64,000 nt of DNA from Mycobacterium sp. M26 (GTDB lineage Bacteria; Actinomycetota; Actinomycetes; Mycobacteriales; Mycobacteriaceae), in contig NZ_LN929907.1 in the NCBI RefSeq assembly GCF_001494595.1, positions 1,865,468-1,929,467 on the forward strand, written 5' to 3'. The notes under the pieces are model-generated. The model saw only the letters and a program-made list of their open reading frames with translations, ran no database searches and was not told the DNA's origin. This document shows positions 45,825 to 54,816 of this stretch, in pieces. Every line of letters begins with the position of its first letter. The first letter of the stretch is position 1. The position numbers were made by a program, and so were the translations under genes.

Positions 45825-46788
45825 GGATGGGGAACTTACTGAAGACCATGGTGAGCCGGAGCGGCCCGATCCGGTTCTTGAGCTCTTCGTAGGTGTGCGC
45901 GCGCAGGTCGTCCTGCTCCTCGACCGACATCGTGCCGGTGTAGGACACCCGCAAGTCGACTTCCGTCGCCTTGCCCCGGCTGATCGCGAGCGCGTCGACC
46001 AGCGTCAGGTCGTGGGCCAGTTCATGGCCGTGCTCCTCGGAGACGGCGGCGATCGCGGCGCGCACCGTGGCATCCAGATCGGGGTCGGCTCGGCGCCCGG
46101 AGAGGCGACCGAACTCCAGTCGGATCTGCCGGATGGGGTCGCCCACCAGCAGCGCGCAGAGGATCAGCACGATGATGCTGTCGGCAATGTCCTTGATGTT
46201 GAACGATTCTGAGGTGATGACGGTGCCCTCGGGCAGGACGGCGACGAGGACCAGCGAGGCGCAGATACCCCCACTGATGAAGGCCTCCATCTTCGCGGCG
46301 GTGGCCTCCACTTTCAGCAGGGCGGACGCGCCGCCGACCGAGCGGTTGTTGCGCTCGTGGTTCCACTTGAGCGCGAAGCAGATCAGCACGCACACCGCGG
46401 TGTAGACGGCGGCCACCCCGAACTCGGGCTCCGAGCCCTTGCGGGTGATCAGGTAGTCGATCACCTTGATCGAATTGGACACCACCCCGACGATGACGAC
46501 GCCCATGATCATCAGCGAACGGAACAGCGCGTAGAGGTTTTCCAGCGCGAGACGACCGTAGGGGCTGTCGACGTCGGGTGGCCGGGATGCGGTGACGGCC
46601 AGCCGGGCGGCGATGAACGCGGCCCCCGCGTTGATCAGCGAGATGACACCGTCGAGCTGGGTGGCCGACACCCGGGTGATGGCGTACACGGCGAAGCCGA
46701 GGACCGCGAGGAACAGCATCGTGACCATGTAGGTGTAGAGGCTGCGTCGTTCAGCCTGCAGGACGGCGGTTTCCGACCCGGTCGTCAT
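45805..46788 (-). CDS. CDF-like cation transporter family membrane protein
   Basis: 327 residues with about six hydrophobic segments: LYTYMVTMLFLAVLGFAVYAI, VISLINAGAAFIAARLAV, LFRSLMIMGVVIVGVVSNSI, VAAVYTAVCVLICFAL, GICASLVLVAVLPE and IIVLILCALLVGDP. A ~90-residue soluble domain follows (ATEVDLRVSYTGTMSVEEQDDLRAHTYEELKN). Layout resembles cation-efflux (CDF) proteins, including PYGRLALENLYALFRSL where CDF proteins have H/D-rich signatures, but the canonical HxxxD metal site is not obvious, so transport specificity is open. Overlaps the TIGR03089 gene by ATGA and birA by 20 bases. Confidence 0.75.
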   Translation of the reverse strand: MTTGSETAVLQAERRSLYTYMVTMLFLAVLGFAVYAITRVSATQLDGVISLINAGAAFIAARLAVTASRPPDVDSPYGRLALENLYALFRSLMIMGVVIVGVVSNSIKVIDYLITRKGSEPEFGVAAVYTAVCVLICFALKWNHERNNRSVGGASALLKVEATAAKMEAFISGGICASLVLVAVLPEGTVITSESFNIKDIADSIIVLILCALLVGDPIRQIRLEFGRLSGRRADPDLDATVRAAIAAVSEEHGHELAHDLTLVDALAISRGKATEVDLRVSYTGTMSVEEQDDLRAHTYEELKNRIGPLRLTMVFSKFPIHATPTT

Positions 46789-47489
46789 CGGTCGCGGGTC
46801 ACCTTCTCGGTCTGCCGGCGCCGATCCAGCGCGGCGGGATCGGGGTTGGCCACCTGAACCAGCGAGGCTCCGGCGACGAACACGGCCAGCAGGTTGTCGA
46901 CGATCTCCTGCGGTGTCGACCAGGGCAGTGACGACATCACCCGATCGCCGGCGCTCAGGCCGGCCGCGGCTGCGGAATCCTGTGCTGCTCGCAGGATGTC
47001 GGCGACCAAGCGGCCGTCGAGGGCTGGGCCCGGGCTGGTTTCGCCCGCCACCTGATCGCCGTGTACCCGCACCGCGGTCGCGTAGTCGGTGACCCCGATC
47101 GGCAGATCGGGGACCGGCTTGCCGAACGGATCCAGCGACAGCACGGCAACCTCGCCGCCGGCCACCGCCTCATCGGCCTCGTCCAACCGATCCAGCGTGC
47201 ACAGCGCCACATCCGCCGAACCAGAAAGCACCACCTCGGCGCCGATCCACCACACCCCGAGCAGTACCGCGGCGGTCTGCCAGTGCGCGGGCAGCAGCAC
47301 CGCCACCCGGGAGCCCGCACTCGCACCGAGTTCGTCGCGTAATAGGTTGGCGGTCTTGGCCGCCCAGTTCGCCAGCGTCACCGTCGACAACTCGATGCGC
47401 TCACCGGTGGCGTCGTCGTAGTAGGTGACGCGCGGACCCATCGGATCGGCGCGCAGCAGCGGATCCAGAACGGCGTCAGCGAGATTCAT
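46785..47489 (-). CDS. TIGR03089-family protein (truncated acyl-adenylase-like)
   Basis: 234 residues, an actinobacterial family resembling the N-terminal part of AMP-dependent ligases: RVTYYDDATGERIELSTVTLANWAAKTANLLRDELGASAGSRVAVLLPAHWQTAAVLLGVWWIGAEVV. It lacks the ATP-binding P-loop and the C-terminal domain, so it is probably not a ligase. ATG 47489 is preferred because it overlaps the cpsA stop (TGATG). It belongs to the operon cpsA-TIGR03089-transporter-birA. Function unknown. Confidence 0.85.
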   Translation of the reverse strand: MNLADAVLDPLLRADPMGPRVTYYDDATGERIELSTVTLANWAAKTANLLRDELGASAGSRVAVLLPAHWQTAAVLLGVWWIGAEVVLSGSADVALCTLDRLDEADEAVAGGEVAVLSLDPFGKPVPDLPIGVTDYATAVRVHGDQVAGETSPGPALDGRLVADILRAAQDSAAAAGLSAGDRVMSSLPWSTPQEIVDNLLAVFVAGASLVQVANPDPAALDRRRQTEKVTRDR

Positions 47490-48988
47490 CAGTTGACGCA
47501 CTTGGGGTCGTCGGACCCCGCGGTGATGATCGGCGACGGCGGCGGAGGGGTCCCGTCACCGGCCTGCCCGGCAGCCTGGTCCACCGTCGCGGCCGTCGGC
47601 AGCGTCCCGTCCAGGCCGGAGCCGGGTCCGGTGTAGTCCGACGCGAGGATCACGCGAACCGTGCCCGCGGGGATCGACCCGTCTGCCGCGACCGGCAGAC
47701 CGCCGAGTTCCTTGGCGACGGCCTGGGCACCCAGATCGTCTTCCTTGGCGGCCTGGACCTGGCTCTTGATCACGTGGTCTTTTTCGTTGTTGCCGACGTT
47801 GCCCTCGGCGAAACCCTTGGTGGTCAACACTTCTGAGACCGCTGCGGCCAGGCCGTTGATATCGGTGTCGTTGATCACCTCGACGGTGGTCTGGTCGGGC
47901 GAGTAGGCGATCTTCTCGGTCTTGCCTTCGTCCTGGTCGTGCAGCAGGCCGGCCACCCACTGCTGCACCTGCGACGGATCGACCCGGACCACGGACTGCA
48001 TCCCGTCGTCACTCCAGCCGGCTTCATCGAGCACCGGGATGGTGGCGAACGCGACGTTGCCGCCGGCCAGGTTCTGCAGCTGCTTGATGAAGTCCATGAT
48101 GTCCCAGCCCGAGGAGATCACCACGGACCGCTGGATCGCGTCCTGCAGCTGATTCAGCGTCGACGGGCTGGTCAGCGTCTTGCTCGAAATGACTTGGTGG
48201 GCAAGAGAAGCCATCACCACCTGCTGGCGCACCACCCGGTCCAGATCGCCGCGGGGCAGGTCATGGCGCTGGCGCACGAAGCTCAGAGCCTGCGCACCGT
48301 TCAGCTTCTGCCAGCCGGCCGGGAAGTCGGCACCCGAAAGCGGTTCGTAGACAGCGTCTTTGAGGCAGACGTCGACACCGCCGAGGGCGTCAGTGATCAG
48401 GGCGAAGCCCAGCAGGCCGATCTCGGCGTAGTGGTCCACGGTGACGCCGGTCAGGTCGGCGACGGTCTTGATGAGTGCTTCGCGGCCCGCCTCGACGGCC
48501 TTGGGCTCGGCCTCGGCGGGATCCATGCCCTGCTGCTCGACGAGCTCCTTCATCTTCTCGAGCTTGACCTGCCCGTAGACACCGTTGATCTTCGTCTTGT
48601 CCAGGCCCGGCGCCTTGACGTAGGAGTCGCGGGGGATCGAGATCGCGGTCGCCGACTTCCCGTTGTTCGGGATGCGCACCAGGATGATCGTGTCGGTGTT
48701 GGTCGACACGTCGTCGCCGGCATGCAGGGTGGCCAACTCGTCCTCGGACAGCGGGTTGCCGTGGGCGTCGGTACGGCTGTCCATCCCGACCAGGAGGATG
48801 TCGATCGCGCCGTCGTCCTCACCGCCGCCGCCGAGCGCTGCCGTGCTCAGGTGGAAGATGCCGTCCTCGAACGACCGGATCTTCCCCCAGGCGACACCGG
48901 TGCCGACCATCACCATCACCGCGATCAACGCGAGCACGGTGCGAGCCACCCGCCGGGCGCCCGTCACTGCATCGGTGTCAGCAGGCAT
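47489..48988 (-). CDS. cpsA: LytR-CpsA-Psr family cell-wall ligase CpsA
   Basis: 499 residues. A short cytoplasmic start and one membrane span (RTVLALIAVMVMVGTGVAW) are followed by the extracellular LCP domain: DILLVGMDSRTDAHG, NTDTIILVRI, AISIPRDSYV, INGVYGQ, and ALSFVRQRHDLPRGDLDRVVRQQ with the catalytic Arg/Asp set. A LytR_C domain follows (TVEVINDTDINGLAAAVSEVLTTKGF). It joins arabinogalactan to peptidoglycan from lipid-linked precursors. The divergent rmlD-wbbL1-manB genes make the rhamnose linker and sugar donors used in the same process. Confidence 0.95.
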   Translation of the reverse strand: MPADTDAVTGARRVARTVLALIAVMVMVGTGVAWGKIRSFEDGIFHLSTAALGGGGEDDGAIDILLVGMDSRTDAHGNPLSEDELATLHAGDDVSTNTDTIILVRIPNNGKSATAISIPRDSYVKAPGLDKTKINGVYGQVKLEKMKELVEQQGMDPAEAEPKAVEAGREALIKTVADLTGVTVDHYAEIGLLGFALITDALGGVDVCLKDAVYEPLSGADFPAGWQKLNGAQALSFVRQRHDLPRGDLDRVVRQQVVMASLAHQVISSKTLTSPSTLNQLQDAIQRSVVISSGWDIMDFIKQLQNLAGGNVAFATIPVLDEAGWSDDGMQSVVRVDPSQVQQWVAGLLHDQDEGKTEKIAYSPDQTTVEVINDTDINGLAAAVSEVLTTKGFAEGNVGNNEKDHVIKSQVQAAKEDDLGAQAVAKELGGLPVAADGSIPAGTVRVILASDYTGPGSGLDGTLPTAATVDQAAGQAGDGTPPPPSPIITAGSDDPKCVN

Positions 48989-49055
48989 CAGCCCAGGCTA
49001 CTGGCGAGAAGGGCGCATACCCGGTAGCCGAAACCGGCGTGCCAGACTCGAAGTC

Positions 49056-49913
49056 ATGGCTGAGCGGATCGTCATCACCGGTGCCGGAGGCCAGGTTGGG
49101 GCATTTCTCGCAGGTGAGGCCGCCCGCCGGGGCTATCAGGTCAGCGCCTTGACCCATGACGACTGGGACATCACCGATCCGCTTGCCGCGGAGCGTTTCG
49201 TCGCGCGTGACGACCTGGTGGTCAATTGTGCGGCCGTCGCCAACGTCGACGCCGCCGAGGCCGACCCGGAACGGGCCCACGCCGTCAACGTCACCGGCCC
49301 GGAGAACATCGCGCACGCCTGCGCCCGGGTGGGCGGCCGCCTGGTGCACGTCTCCACCGACTACGTTTTTGGTGGTGAGAAACGTCACCCCTACGACGTC
49401 GGCGACGCGACGAACCCGCTGAGCGTCTACGGCCGCACCAAGCTCGCCGGCGAACTGGCGGTGCTGGCCGCCCAGCCCGACGCCGTCGTCGTCCGAACCT
49501 CCTGGGTCTACACCGGCGGCAGCGGGGACGACGTCGTCGCGGTGCTGCGCCGGCGGGCCGCGGCCGGGGACACCGTCGAGGTGGCCGATGACCAGATCGG
49601 CTCGCCGACCTACGTCAAAGACCTGGTCGGTGCCCTGATCGAAGCGGGTGACGGCCGTATCCGGGAGCCGATCCTGCACGCCGCCAACCTCGGCGCGGTG
49701 AGCCGCTACGAGCAGGCCCGGGCCGTGTTCGAGGAACTCGGCGCCGACCCCGAGCGGGTCCGTCCGGTCAGTTCCGCGGCCTCCCCGCGGCGGGCTCGTC
49801 GGCCGGCGTACTCCGCGCTGTCCATGGCGACATCGGTACAGGCCGGCCTCACGCCGCTGCGGCCGTGGCGGGATGCCCTCGCCGAGGCGCTTGCGGAGGC
49901 GAGCGCGCACTGA
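49056..49913 (+). CDS. rmlD: dTDP-4-dehydrorhamnose reductase RmlD
   Basis: 285 residues. SDR-extended fold with VITGAGGQVGAFLAGEAA for NADPH, the Y-x3-K pair in YGRTKLAGELAV, and STDYVFGGEKRHPYD for substrate binding. It makes dTDP-L-rhamnose for the arabinogalactan-peptidoglycan linker, an essential step in mycobacteria. ATG 49056 starts at the fold. It is followed after 16 bases by the rhamnosyltransferase wbbL1 and then by manB, in the order known for M. tuberculosis (Rv3266c-Rv3264c, from memory). Confidence 0.95.
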   Translation: MAERIVITGAGGQVGAFLAGEAARRGYQVSALTHDDWDITDPLAAERFVARDDLVVNCAAVANVDAAEADPERAHAVNVTGPENIAHACARVGGRLVHVSTDYVFGGEKRHPYDVGDATNPLSVYGRTKLAGELAVLAAQPDAVVVRTSWVYTGGSGDDVVAVLRRRAAAGDTVEVADDQIGSPTYVKDLVGALIEAGDGRIREPILHAANLGAVSRYEQARAVFEELGADPERVRPVSSAASPRRARRPAYSALSMATSVQAGLTPLRPWRDALAEALAEASAH

Positions 49914-49929
49914 CCGCTAACCTCTAGCC

Positions 49930-50817
49930 GTGACCTCCGCCCGCTCCCTCACCGTCGTGACGGTGACGTACTCGCCGGGGTCACATCTGGACCGCTTCCT
50001 GTCGTCGCTGACCGTGGCCACCGACCGGCCGGTGACTGTGGTGCTGGCCGACAACGGGTCGGTGGACGGCACCCCCGAGGAAGCCGTCGAGCGGTATCCG
50101 GGGACCACGCTGCTGCGCACCGGCGGCAACCTGGGCTACGGCAGTGCGGTCAACCGGGCCGTCGCCACCGTGCCGGTCGACGACGAGTTCGTGATCGTCG
50201 CCAACCCCGACGTGGTGTGGGGACCGGGCAGTATCGACGCCCTGCTGGAGGCCGCGGAGCGCTGGCCGCGCGCCGGAACGCTGGGCCCGCTGATCCGCGA
50301 CCCGGACGGCTCGGTGTACCCGTCGGCGCGGCACCTGCCCAGCCTGATCCGTGGCGGCATGCACGCGGTGGTCGGGTTCGCCTGGAAGAACAACCCGTGG
50401 ACCAAGGCCTACCGCCAGGAGCATCTGGAGCCCAGTGAGCGGCCGGTGGGCTGGCTGTCGGGGTCCTGCCTGCTGATCCGCCGGGCGGCATTCGAGCAGG
50501 TCGGCGGCTTCGACGAGCGTTACTTCATGTACATGGAGGACGTCGACCTCGGTGACCGGATCGGCCGGGCCGGCTGGCTCAACGTCTACGTCCCCACCGC
50601 GGAGATCCTGCACGACAAGGGCCACTCCACCGGGCGTGATCCGGCCCGCAACCTGCGGGCCCACCACGACAGCACCTACATTTATCTCTCCGACCGCCAT
50701 TTCGGATGGTGGCGGGCACCGCTGCGGTGGACGATGAAGGGCGCGCTGAAGGTGCGCTCCCGGGCGGCGGTACGCAAGTCGAAACGGGAACGGGGGAGAG
50801 GGGTGAACACTCGATGA
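49930..50817 (+). CDS. wbbL1: rhamnosyltransferase WbbL1 (GT2)
   Basis: 295 residues. GT2 fold: LTVVTVTYSPGSHLDRFLSSL, the nucleotide-sugar Asp in VVLADNGSVDGTPEEAVERY, GYGSAVNRAVATV, FVIVANPDVVWGPG and the acceptor-side SGSCLLIRRAAFEQVGGFDERYFMYMEDVDLGDRIGRAG. It transfers rhamnose to decaprenyl-PP-GlcNAc to build the linker between arabinogalactan and peptidoglycan. GTG 49930; its TGA overlaps the manB ATG (ATGA at 50814-50817). Confidence 0.94.
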   Translation: MTSARSLTVVTVTYSPGSHLDRFLSSLTVATDRPVTVVLADNGSVDGTPEEAVERYPGTTLLRTGGNLGYGSAVNRAVATVPVDDEFVIVANPDVVWGPGSIDALLEAAERWPRAGTLGPLIRDPDGSVYPSARHLPSLIRGGMHAVVGFAWKNNPWTKAYRQEHLEPSERPVGWLSGSCLLIRRAAFEQVGGFDERYFMYMEDVDLGDRIGRAGWLNVYVPTAEILHDKGHSTGRDPARNLRAHHDSTYIYLSDRHFGWWRAPLRWTMKGALKVRSRAAVRKSKRERGRGVNTR

Positions 50818-51899
50818 GTGATGTGAACCCGGGCGCGGTAGACGCGGTCGTCCTCGTCGGCGGCAAGGGCACCCGGCTTCGGCCGCTGACCCTGTCGGCC
50901 GCCAAGCCGATGCTGCCCACCGCCGGGCTGCCGTTCCTGACCCATCTGCTGTCGCGGATCGCCGAGGCCGGGATCGAACACGTCATCCTCGGTACCTCGT
51001 ACAAGGCGGCGACCTTCGAGAACGAGTTCGGCGACGGCTCCAAGCTGGGCCTGCAGATCGAATACGTCACCGAGGAACACCCGCTGGGTACCGGCGGCGG
51101 CATCGCCAACGTGGTGCCCAAGCTGCGCAACGAGACGGTGATGGTGTTCAACGGCGACGTGCTCTCCGGTATGGACCTGCGCGACATGCTGACCGCACAC
51201 CACTCGCGGGAAGCCGATCTCACCCTGCACCTGGTCCGGGTCAGCGACCCGCGGGCGTTCGGCTGTGTGCCCACCGATTCCGAGGGCCGGGTGCTGGCGT
51301 TCCTGGAGAAGACCGAGGATCCGCCGACCGACCAGATCAATGCCGGTACCTACATCTTCAAACGCGAGATCATCGACCGCATCCCGCGCGGACGCGAAGT
51401 GTCGGTGGAGCGCGAGGTGTTCCCGGCGCTGCTGACCGACGGTGTGAAGGTGTGCGGGTACGTCGACTCCAGCTACTGGCGCGATATGGGTACGCCGGAG
51501 GATTTCGTGCGCGGCTCGGCGGACCTGGTTCGCGGGTTGGCGCCGTCGCCTGCTTTGGGCGGGCGGCGCGGTGAGAGCCTGGTGCACGACGGCGCCTCCG
51601 TGGCGCCCGGCGCGGTGCTGGTCGGCGGCACGGTAGTGGGCCGCGGCGCGGAGATCGGGCCGGGCGCACGACTGGACGGCGCGGTGATCTTCGACGGCGC
51701 CAAGATCGAGGCCGGGTCGGTGGTGGAACGCTCCATCATCGGGTTCGGTGCGCGGATCGGGCCGCGGGCGCTCGTGCGCGACGGCATCATCGGCGACGGC
51801 GCCGACATCGGAGCGCGCTGCGAACTGCTGCGCGGGGCGCGGGTGTGGCCCGGCGTGCTGATCCCGGACTGCGGCATCCGCTACTCATCGGACATCTAG
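50814..51899 (+). CDS. manB: mannose-1-phosphate guanylyltransferase-type nucleotidyltransferase
   Basis: 361 residues. The N-terminal nucleotidyltransferase has AVVLVGGKGTRLRPLTLSAAKPMLP and VFNGDVLSGMDL for metal and nucleotide binding. The C-terminal part is a left-handed beta-helix of hexapeptide repeats (VHDGASVAPGAVLVGGTVVGRGAEIGPGARL and onward). It probably makes GDP-mannose for lipoarabinomannan and polymannosylated lipids. The name varies (ManB or RmlA2 in Rv3264c), and a glucose-1-phosphate thymidylyltransferase role cannot be excluded by sequence alone. Coupled to wbbL1 by ATGA. Confidence 0.9.
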   Translation: MSDVNPGAVDAVVLVGGKGTRLRPLTLSAAKPMLPTAGLPFLTHLLSRIAEAGIEHVILGTSYKAATFENEFGDGSKLGLQIEYVTEEHPLGTGGGIANVVPKLRNETVMVFNGDVLSGMDLRDMLTAHHSREADLTLHLVRVSDPRAFGCVPTDSEGRVLAFLEKTEDPPTDQINAGTYIFKREIIDRIPRGREVSVEREVFPALLTDGVKVCGYVDSSYWRDMGTPEDFVRGSADLVRGLAPSPALGGRRGESLVHDGASVAPGAVLVGGTVVGRGAEIGPGARLDGAVIFDGAKIEAGSVVERSIIGFGARIGPRALVRDGIIGDGADIGARCELLRGARVWPGVLIPDCGIRYSSDI

Positions 51900-51905
51900 C
51901 TCGTT

Positions 51906-51962
51906 CGAGCGGCCACTTACGTCACGCTTTCTGGCCGATTCCGTGGCATAAGTGGCCACTCG
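51906..51962. repeat. 57-bp hairpin element, left copy
   Basis: Two 21-base arms (51906-51926 and 51942-51962), complementary at 18 of 21 positions, around a 15-base loop. The core is GTGGCCACTTA. An equivalent element with the same 21-15-21 geometry lies at 52882-52938, so the two bracket the DUF559 gene. It also follows the manB stop and may act as a terminator. Confidence 0.88.
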
Positions 51963-52018
51963 TGGCGGGCTGTGGATGGTGGACACGTCATCGGGCACTC
52001 ACGTGACAGGGTGCCGTC

Positions 52019-52927
52019 GTGGCAGAACTCGACGGCCCGTTTCGGGGATCGGCGGCGCTGGCTGCCGGGCTGCTCAACCGACGCTCGCTGGCTCGTGACT
52101 ACCGGGCGATCCATCGCGATGTGTACCTACCCCGCGACTGCGTGGTGACACCTGCGGTCAAGGCGCGGGCCGCGTTCATGTGGTCGGGAGGTACAGCGAC
52201 GGTGGCCGGGCTCTCGGCGGCTGCGTTGCTCGGAAGTCGCTGGATCGACGATCACCACCCAGCCGAGCTCATTCGCCGCAACGGCAAGCCGGTGGCAGGC
52301 ATCGTCATCCATCGTGACGAGCTTCGGGGCGATGAGGTTCTGCGCGTGGGGGACGTCGCGGTGACCACGCCCGCGCGCACAGCGTTCGACCTTGGTCGTC
52401 GGCGGGGCATCGACACCGCGGTGTTCCGCCTCGATGCGTTGTGCAACGCCACCGGTCTGCGGCGGGCAGCCATCGACGAGGTCGTTGCCTGTCATCCTGG
52501 TGCTCGGGGCCTCACCCAGCTTCGGCAAGTTCTCGGTCTGGTGGACGGCGGAGCGGAGTCACCACAAGAGACCCGGACCAGGCTGCTGCTGATTCGTTCC
52601 GGGCTGCCGGAACCGACGACGCAGATCAAAATCTTTGACGAGTGCGGTCACTTCATCGCGCGGGTCGATATGGGCTGGGAACAGTGGAAGGTTGCGGTGG
52701 AGTTCGACGGCGCCCAGCACTGGACCGACCCGGCGCAGCGGGCGCGCGACATCAATCGCCTGGCTGAGTTGGAGTCGTGTGGGTGGCGCGTCATCCGGGT
52801 GAGCAACGACCTCTTGCGCAACGCCCCCGGAGTGATCGTCGACCGCGTCGTGGCTGCGCTGATCGCGGCGGGCTGCCCGATCGAGTGGCCACTTACGCCA
52901 CGGTTTTCGCGCAAACTCGTGTCATAA
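52019..52927 (+). CDS. DUF559 (PD-(D/E)XK nuclease-like) protein with AbiEi-like N-terminus
   Basis: 302 residues. The N-terminal ~150 resemble AbiEi/type IV toxin-antitoxin-like DNA-binding proteins (LLNRRSLARDYRAIHRDVYLPRD ... VTTPARTAFDLGRR). The C-terminal ~110 match DUF559, a Vsr/PD-(D/E)XK endonuclease-like fold: the core VAVEFDGAQHW carries the E-x-D/E-like site and RARDINRLAELESCGWRVIRVSNDLL completes it. Such genes are scattered and patchy in actinobacteria, which suits a mobile or defence role. GTG 52019. The last 16 codons and stop lie inside the right hairpin element, so that element supplies the protein's end. Confidence 0.8.
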   Translation: MAELDGPFRGSAALAAGLLNRRSLARDYRAIHRDVYLPRDCVVTPAVKARAAFMWSGGTATVAGLSAAALLGSRWIDDHHPAELIRRNGKPVAGIVIHRDELRGDEVLRVGDVAVTTPARTAFDLGRRRGIDTAVFRLDALCNATGLRRAAIDEVVACHPGARGLTQLRQVLGLVDGGAESPQETRTRLLLIRSGLPEPTTQIKIFDECGHFIARVDMGWEQWKVAVEFDGAQHWTDPAQRARDINRLAELESCGWRVIRVSNDLLRNAPGVIVDRVVAALIAAGCPIEWPLTPRFSRKLVS

Positions 52928-52938
52928 GTGGCCACTCG
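52882..52938. repeat. 57-bp hairpin element, right copy
   Basis: Two 21-base arms (52882-52902 and 52918-52938), complementary at 19 of 21 positions, around a 15-base loop. Same arms and geometry as the element at 51906-51962. It spans the 3' ends of both the DUF559 and the convergent NUDIX genes and could terminate both. Confidence 0.88.
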
Positions 52939-53476
52939 GCGGAGAAGTCAGGGCCGCGCTCACCAGGTGCGCCAGTGCGCTGTCGGTGCCGGGCGGCAGT
53001 TCGGTGGCCGGCCACCACCGCAGATCCAACGATTCGTCGCTGATCGCGATCTCGGCGTCCTTAGGCGCGCGGGCGATGAACTGCAGATCGAGATGACGGG
53101 TCGGCACGCCCAGTGAGCAGGTCAACGCATGCACGTGGATGCGCCCGAGATGAGCGTCGATGGTCAGCCCGTCGATCCCGGACTCTTCGGTGGCTTCCCG
53201 GAAGGCGGCCGCCATGATGTCGGAATCCTCATCCTCGCAATGCCCGCCGAGTTGCACCCATCGCCCCAGCCGCGGATGCAGGGTCAGCAGAACCTGATCC
53301 CCGGAATCGGCGACCACCAATGCCGAGGCGGTGATATGCCCGGGCACGCAACTGCGTTGGCAGGCATCAGGCCGGGCGAGCACGAAGGCCAGCACGGCCT
53401 GCCGCAGCGCGTCCTGCTCATCGCTGGGGGCCTGCCAGTCGGTCAACAGCTCGATCGTGGAGTCCCGGACGCTCAT
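52922..53476 (-). CDS. NUDIX hydrolase
   Basis: 184 residues. The Nudix box is present ([25 protein letters not shown]), preceded by [30 protein letters not shown]. It hydrolyses a nucleoside diphosphate linked to some moiety; the substrate is not evident. Its ATG overlaps the fbiB stop by ATGA (53473-53476), so it is co-translated with the F420 genes and may act in F420 or nucleotide-sugar housekeeping, which is inference. Its last codons lie in the right hairpin element. Confidence 0.92.
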   Translation of the reverse strand: MSVRDSTIELLTDWQAPSDEQDALRQAVLAFVLARPDACQRSCVPGHITASALVVADSGDQVLLTLHPRLGRWVQLGGHCEDEDSDIMAAAFREATEESGIDGLTIDAHLGRIHVHALTCSLGVPTRHLDLQFIARAPKDAEIAISDESLDLRWWPATELPPGTDSALAHLVSAALTSPPSGHL

Positions 53477-54816
53477 CGGCGTACCAGCAGATCGCCGACT
53501 GCCGCCGGGTTGCGCGGCTCCGGGGATTCGACGGGATATCCGATGGCGATGGCGCCCAACGGTTCCCAGTCGGCGGGCAGATCGAGGATCTCGCGGACCA
53601 GATCGGGAGCGAAGATCGTCGAGCCGATCCAGCAGCTGCCCACCCCGCGAACCGCCAACGCCACCAAGAGTCCTTGCACGGCCGCCCCGACCGCGACGGT
53701 GAACATGGTGTGCTCGGCGGCGGTCCGCACCGGGTCCGGATAGCTGTGTGCGCCTTCGGGAACCAGGAACGGGATGACGACCTCGGGAGCGTCGTAGAGG
53801 ATCTGGCCGCGGGCCACCCGCTTCTCGACGCTCTCGGCGGATCGCCCGTCACCGGTCAGATCGGCGCGCCAGGCATCTTTCATCCGGTCCAGCAGCGTGA
53901 TCCGTCTGCCGTGGTCCTGAATCCAGACGAAACGCACCGGGCGGGTGTGGTGCGGTGCCGGGGCGGTGAGGGCCTCAGCGACCGCCTCCTCGATGAGCAG
54001 CGGATCGACCGCTTCCTCACTGAACCGGCGCACCGAGCGGCGCAGGAGTTGGGCCTGGCGGCGGCCCAGCTCGATCGACTCGGCCGTACCGAGCCAGAAC
54101 AGATCGTCCTCGCCGCCGCGCAGCAGTCGGGCCGCGGTGGACCCGTCGTCGGCCAGGTGAAGTCCGCGGACCACCGCGATCGGCACGGCGGTCAGCTTGC
54201 CCTTGACCAGATCAGCGGCTGCCGCGATCTCGTCGGCGACGGCGACTTCGGTGACCAGCAACTCGTTTCCGTGGGTGTCCACCGCGCCGGCATAGGCATA
54301 CAGCACCGGCAGGCCGGCCGCGCCGATGGCGGCGTCGGTCTGCCCGTTGCGCCACGCGCGGCCCATGGTGTCGGTGATCAGCACGCCGACGTCGACGCCC
54401 AACCGCTCCCGCAGCGCCGACCGCAGGGCGGCTGCGCTGGCGTCCGGATCCACCGGAAGTAGCGCCAATTCCGTTGTCCCGATGTTGGACCCGTCCACCC
54501 CGGCGGCGGCCTGCACCAGACCGTTGCGGTTCTCGGTGATCAAGGTCTTGCCCTTGCGGGCGAGCACCCGCACGGCCTCCTCGTCGATCAGCCTGCGGCG
54601 CAGCGCGTCCCGCTCCTCGGGGTCAGCAGGCGCGGCCACGATCCGGCCCTCACACTTGGAGACCACCTTGCTGGTGACCACCAGGATGTCGCCGTCGCGC
54701 AGCCACGGCGCGGCGTCGGCCACGGCGGCGGCCAGGTCGTCGCCGGGCCGGAACTCGGGAAGCCCGGTGACGGGCAGGATTTCGATCGGTGCGGCACTGC
54801 CGTGCTCCAGGCTCAC
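53473..54816 (-). CDS. fbiB: F420 gamma-glutamyl ligase/dehydro-F420 reductase FbiB
   Basis: 447 residues with two domains. The N-terminal ~245 match the F420-0:gamma-glutamyl ligase ([64 protein letters not shown]). The C-terminal ~200 match the nitroreductase-like FMN domain ([36 protein letters not shown]). It adds the poly-glutamate tail and reduces dehydro-F420. GTG 54816 overlaps the fbiA stop (GTGA, 54813-54816). Order fbiA-fbiB-NUDIX on the minus strand. Confidence 0.96.
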   Translation of the reverse strand: MSLEHGSAAPIEILPVTGLPEFRPGDDLAAAVADAAPWLRDGDILVVTSKVVSKCEGRIVAAPADPEERDALRRRLIDEEAVRVLARKGKTLITENRNGLVQAAAGVDGSNIGTTELALLPVDPDASAAALRSALRERLGVDVGVLITDTMGRAWRNGQTDAAIGAAGLPVLYAYAGAVDTHGNELLVTEVAVADEIAAAADLVKGKLTAVPIAVVRGLHLADDGSTAARLLRGGEDDLFWLGTAESIELGRRQAQLLRRSVRRFSEEAVDPLLIEEAVAEALTAPAPHHTRPVRFVWIQDHGRRITLLDRMKDAWRADLTGDGRSAESVEKRVARGQILYDAPEVVIPFLVPEGAHSYPDPVRTAAEHTMFTVAVGAAVQGLLVALAVRGVGSCWIGSTIFAPDLVREILDLPADWEPLGAIAIGYPVESPEPRNPAAVGDLLVRR

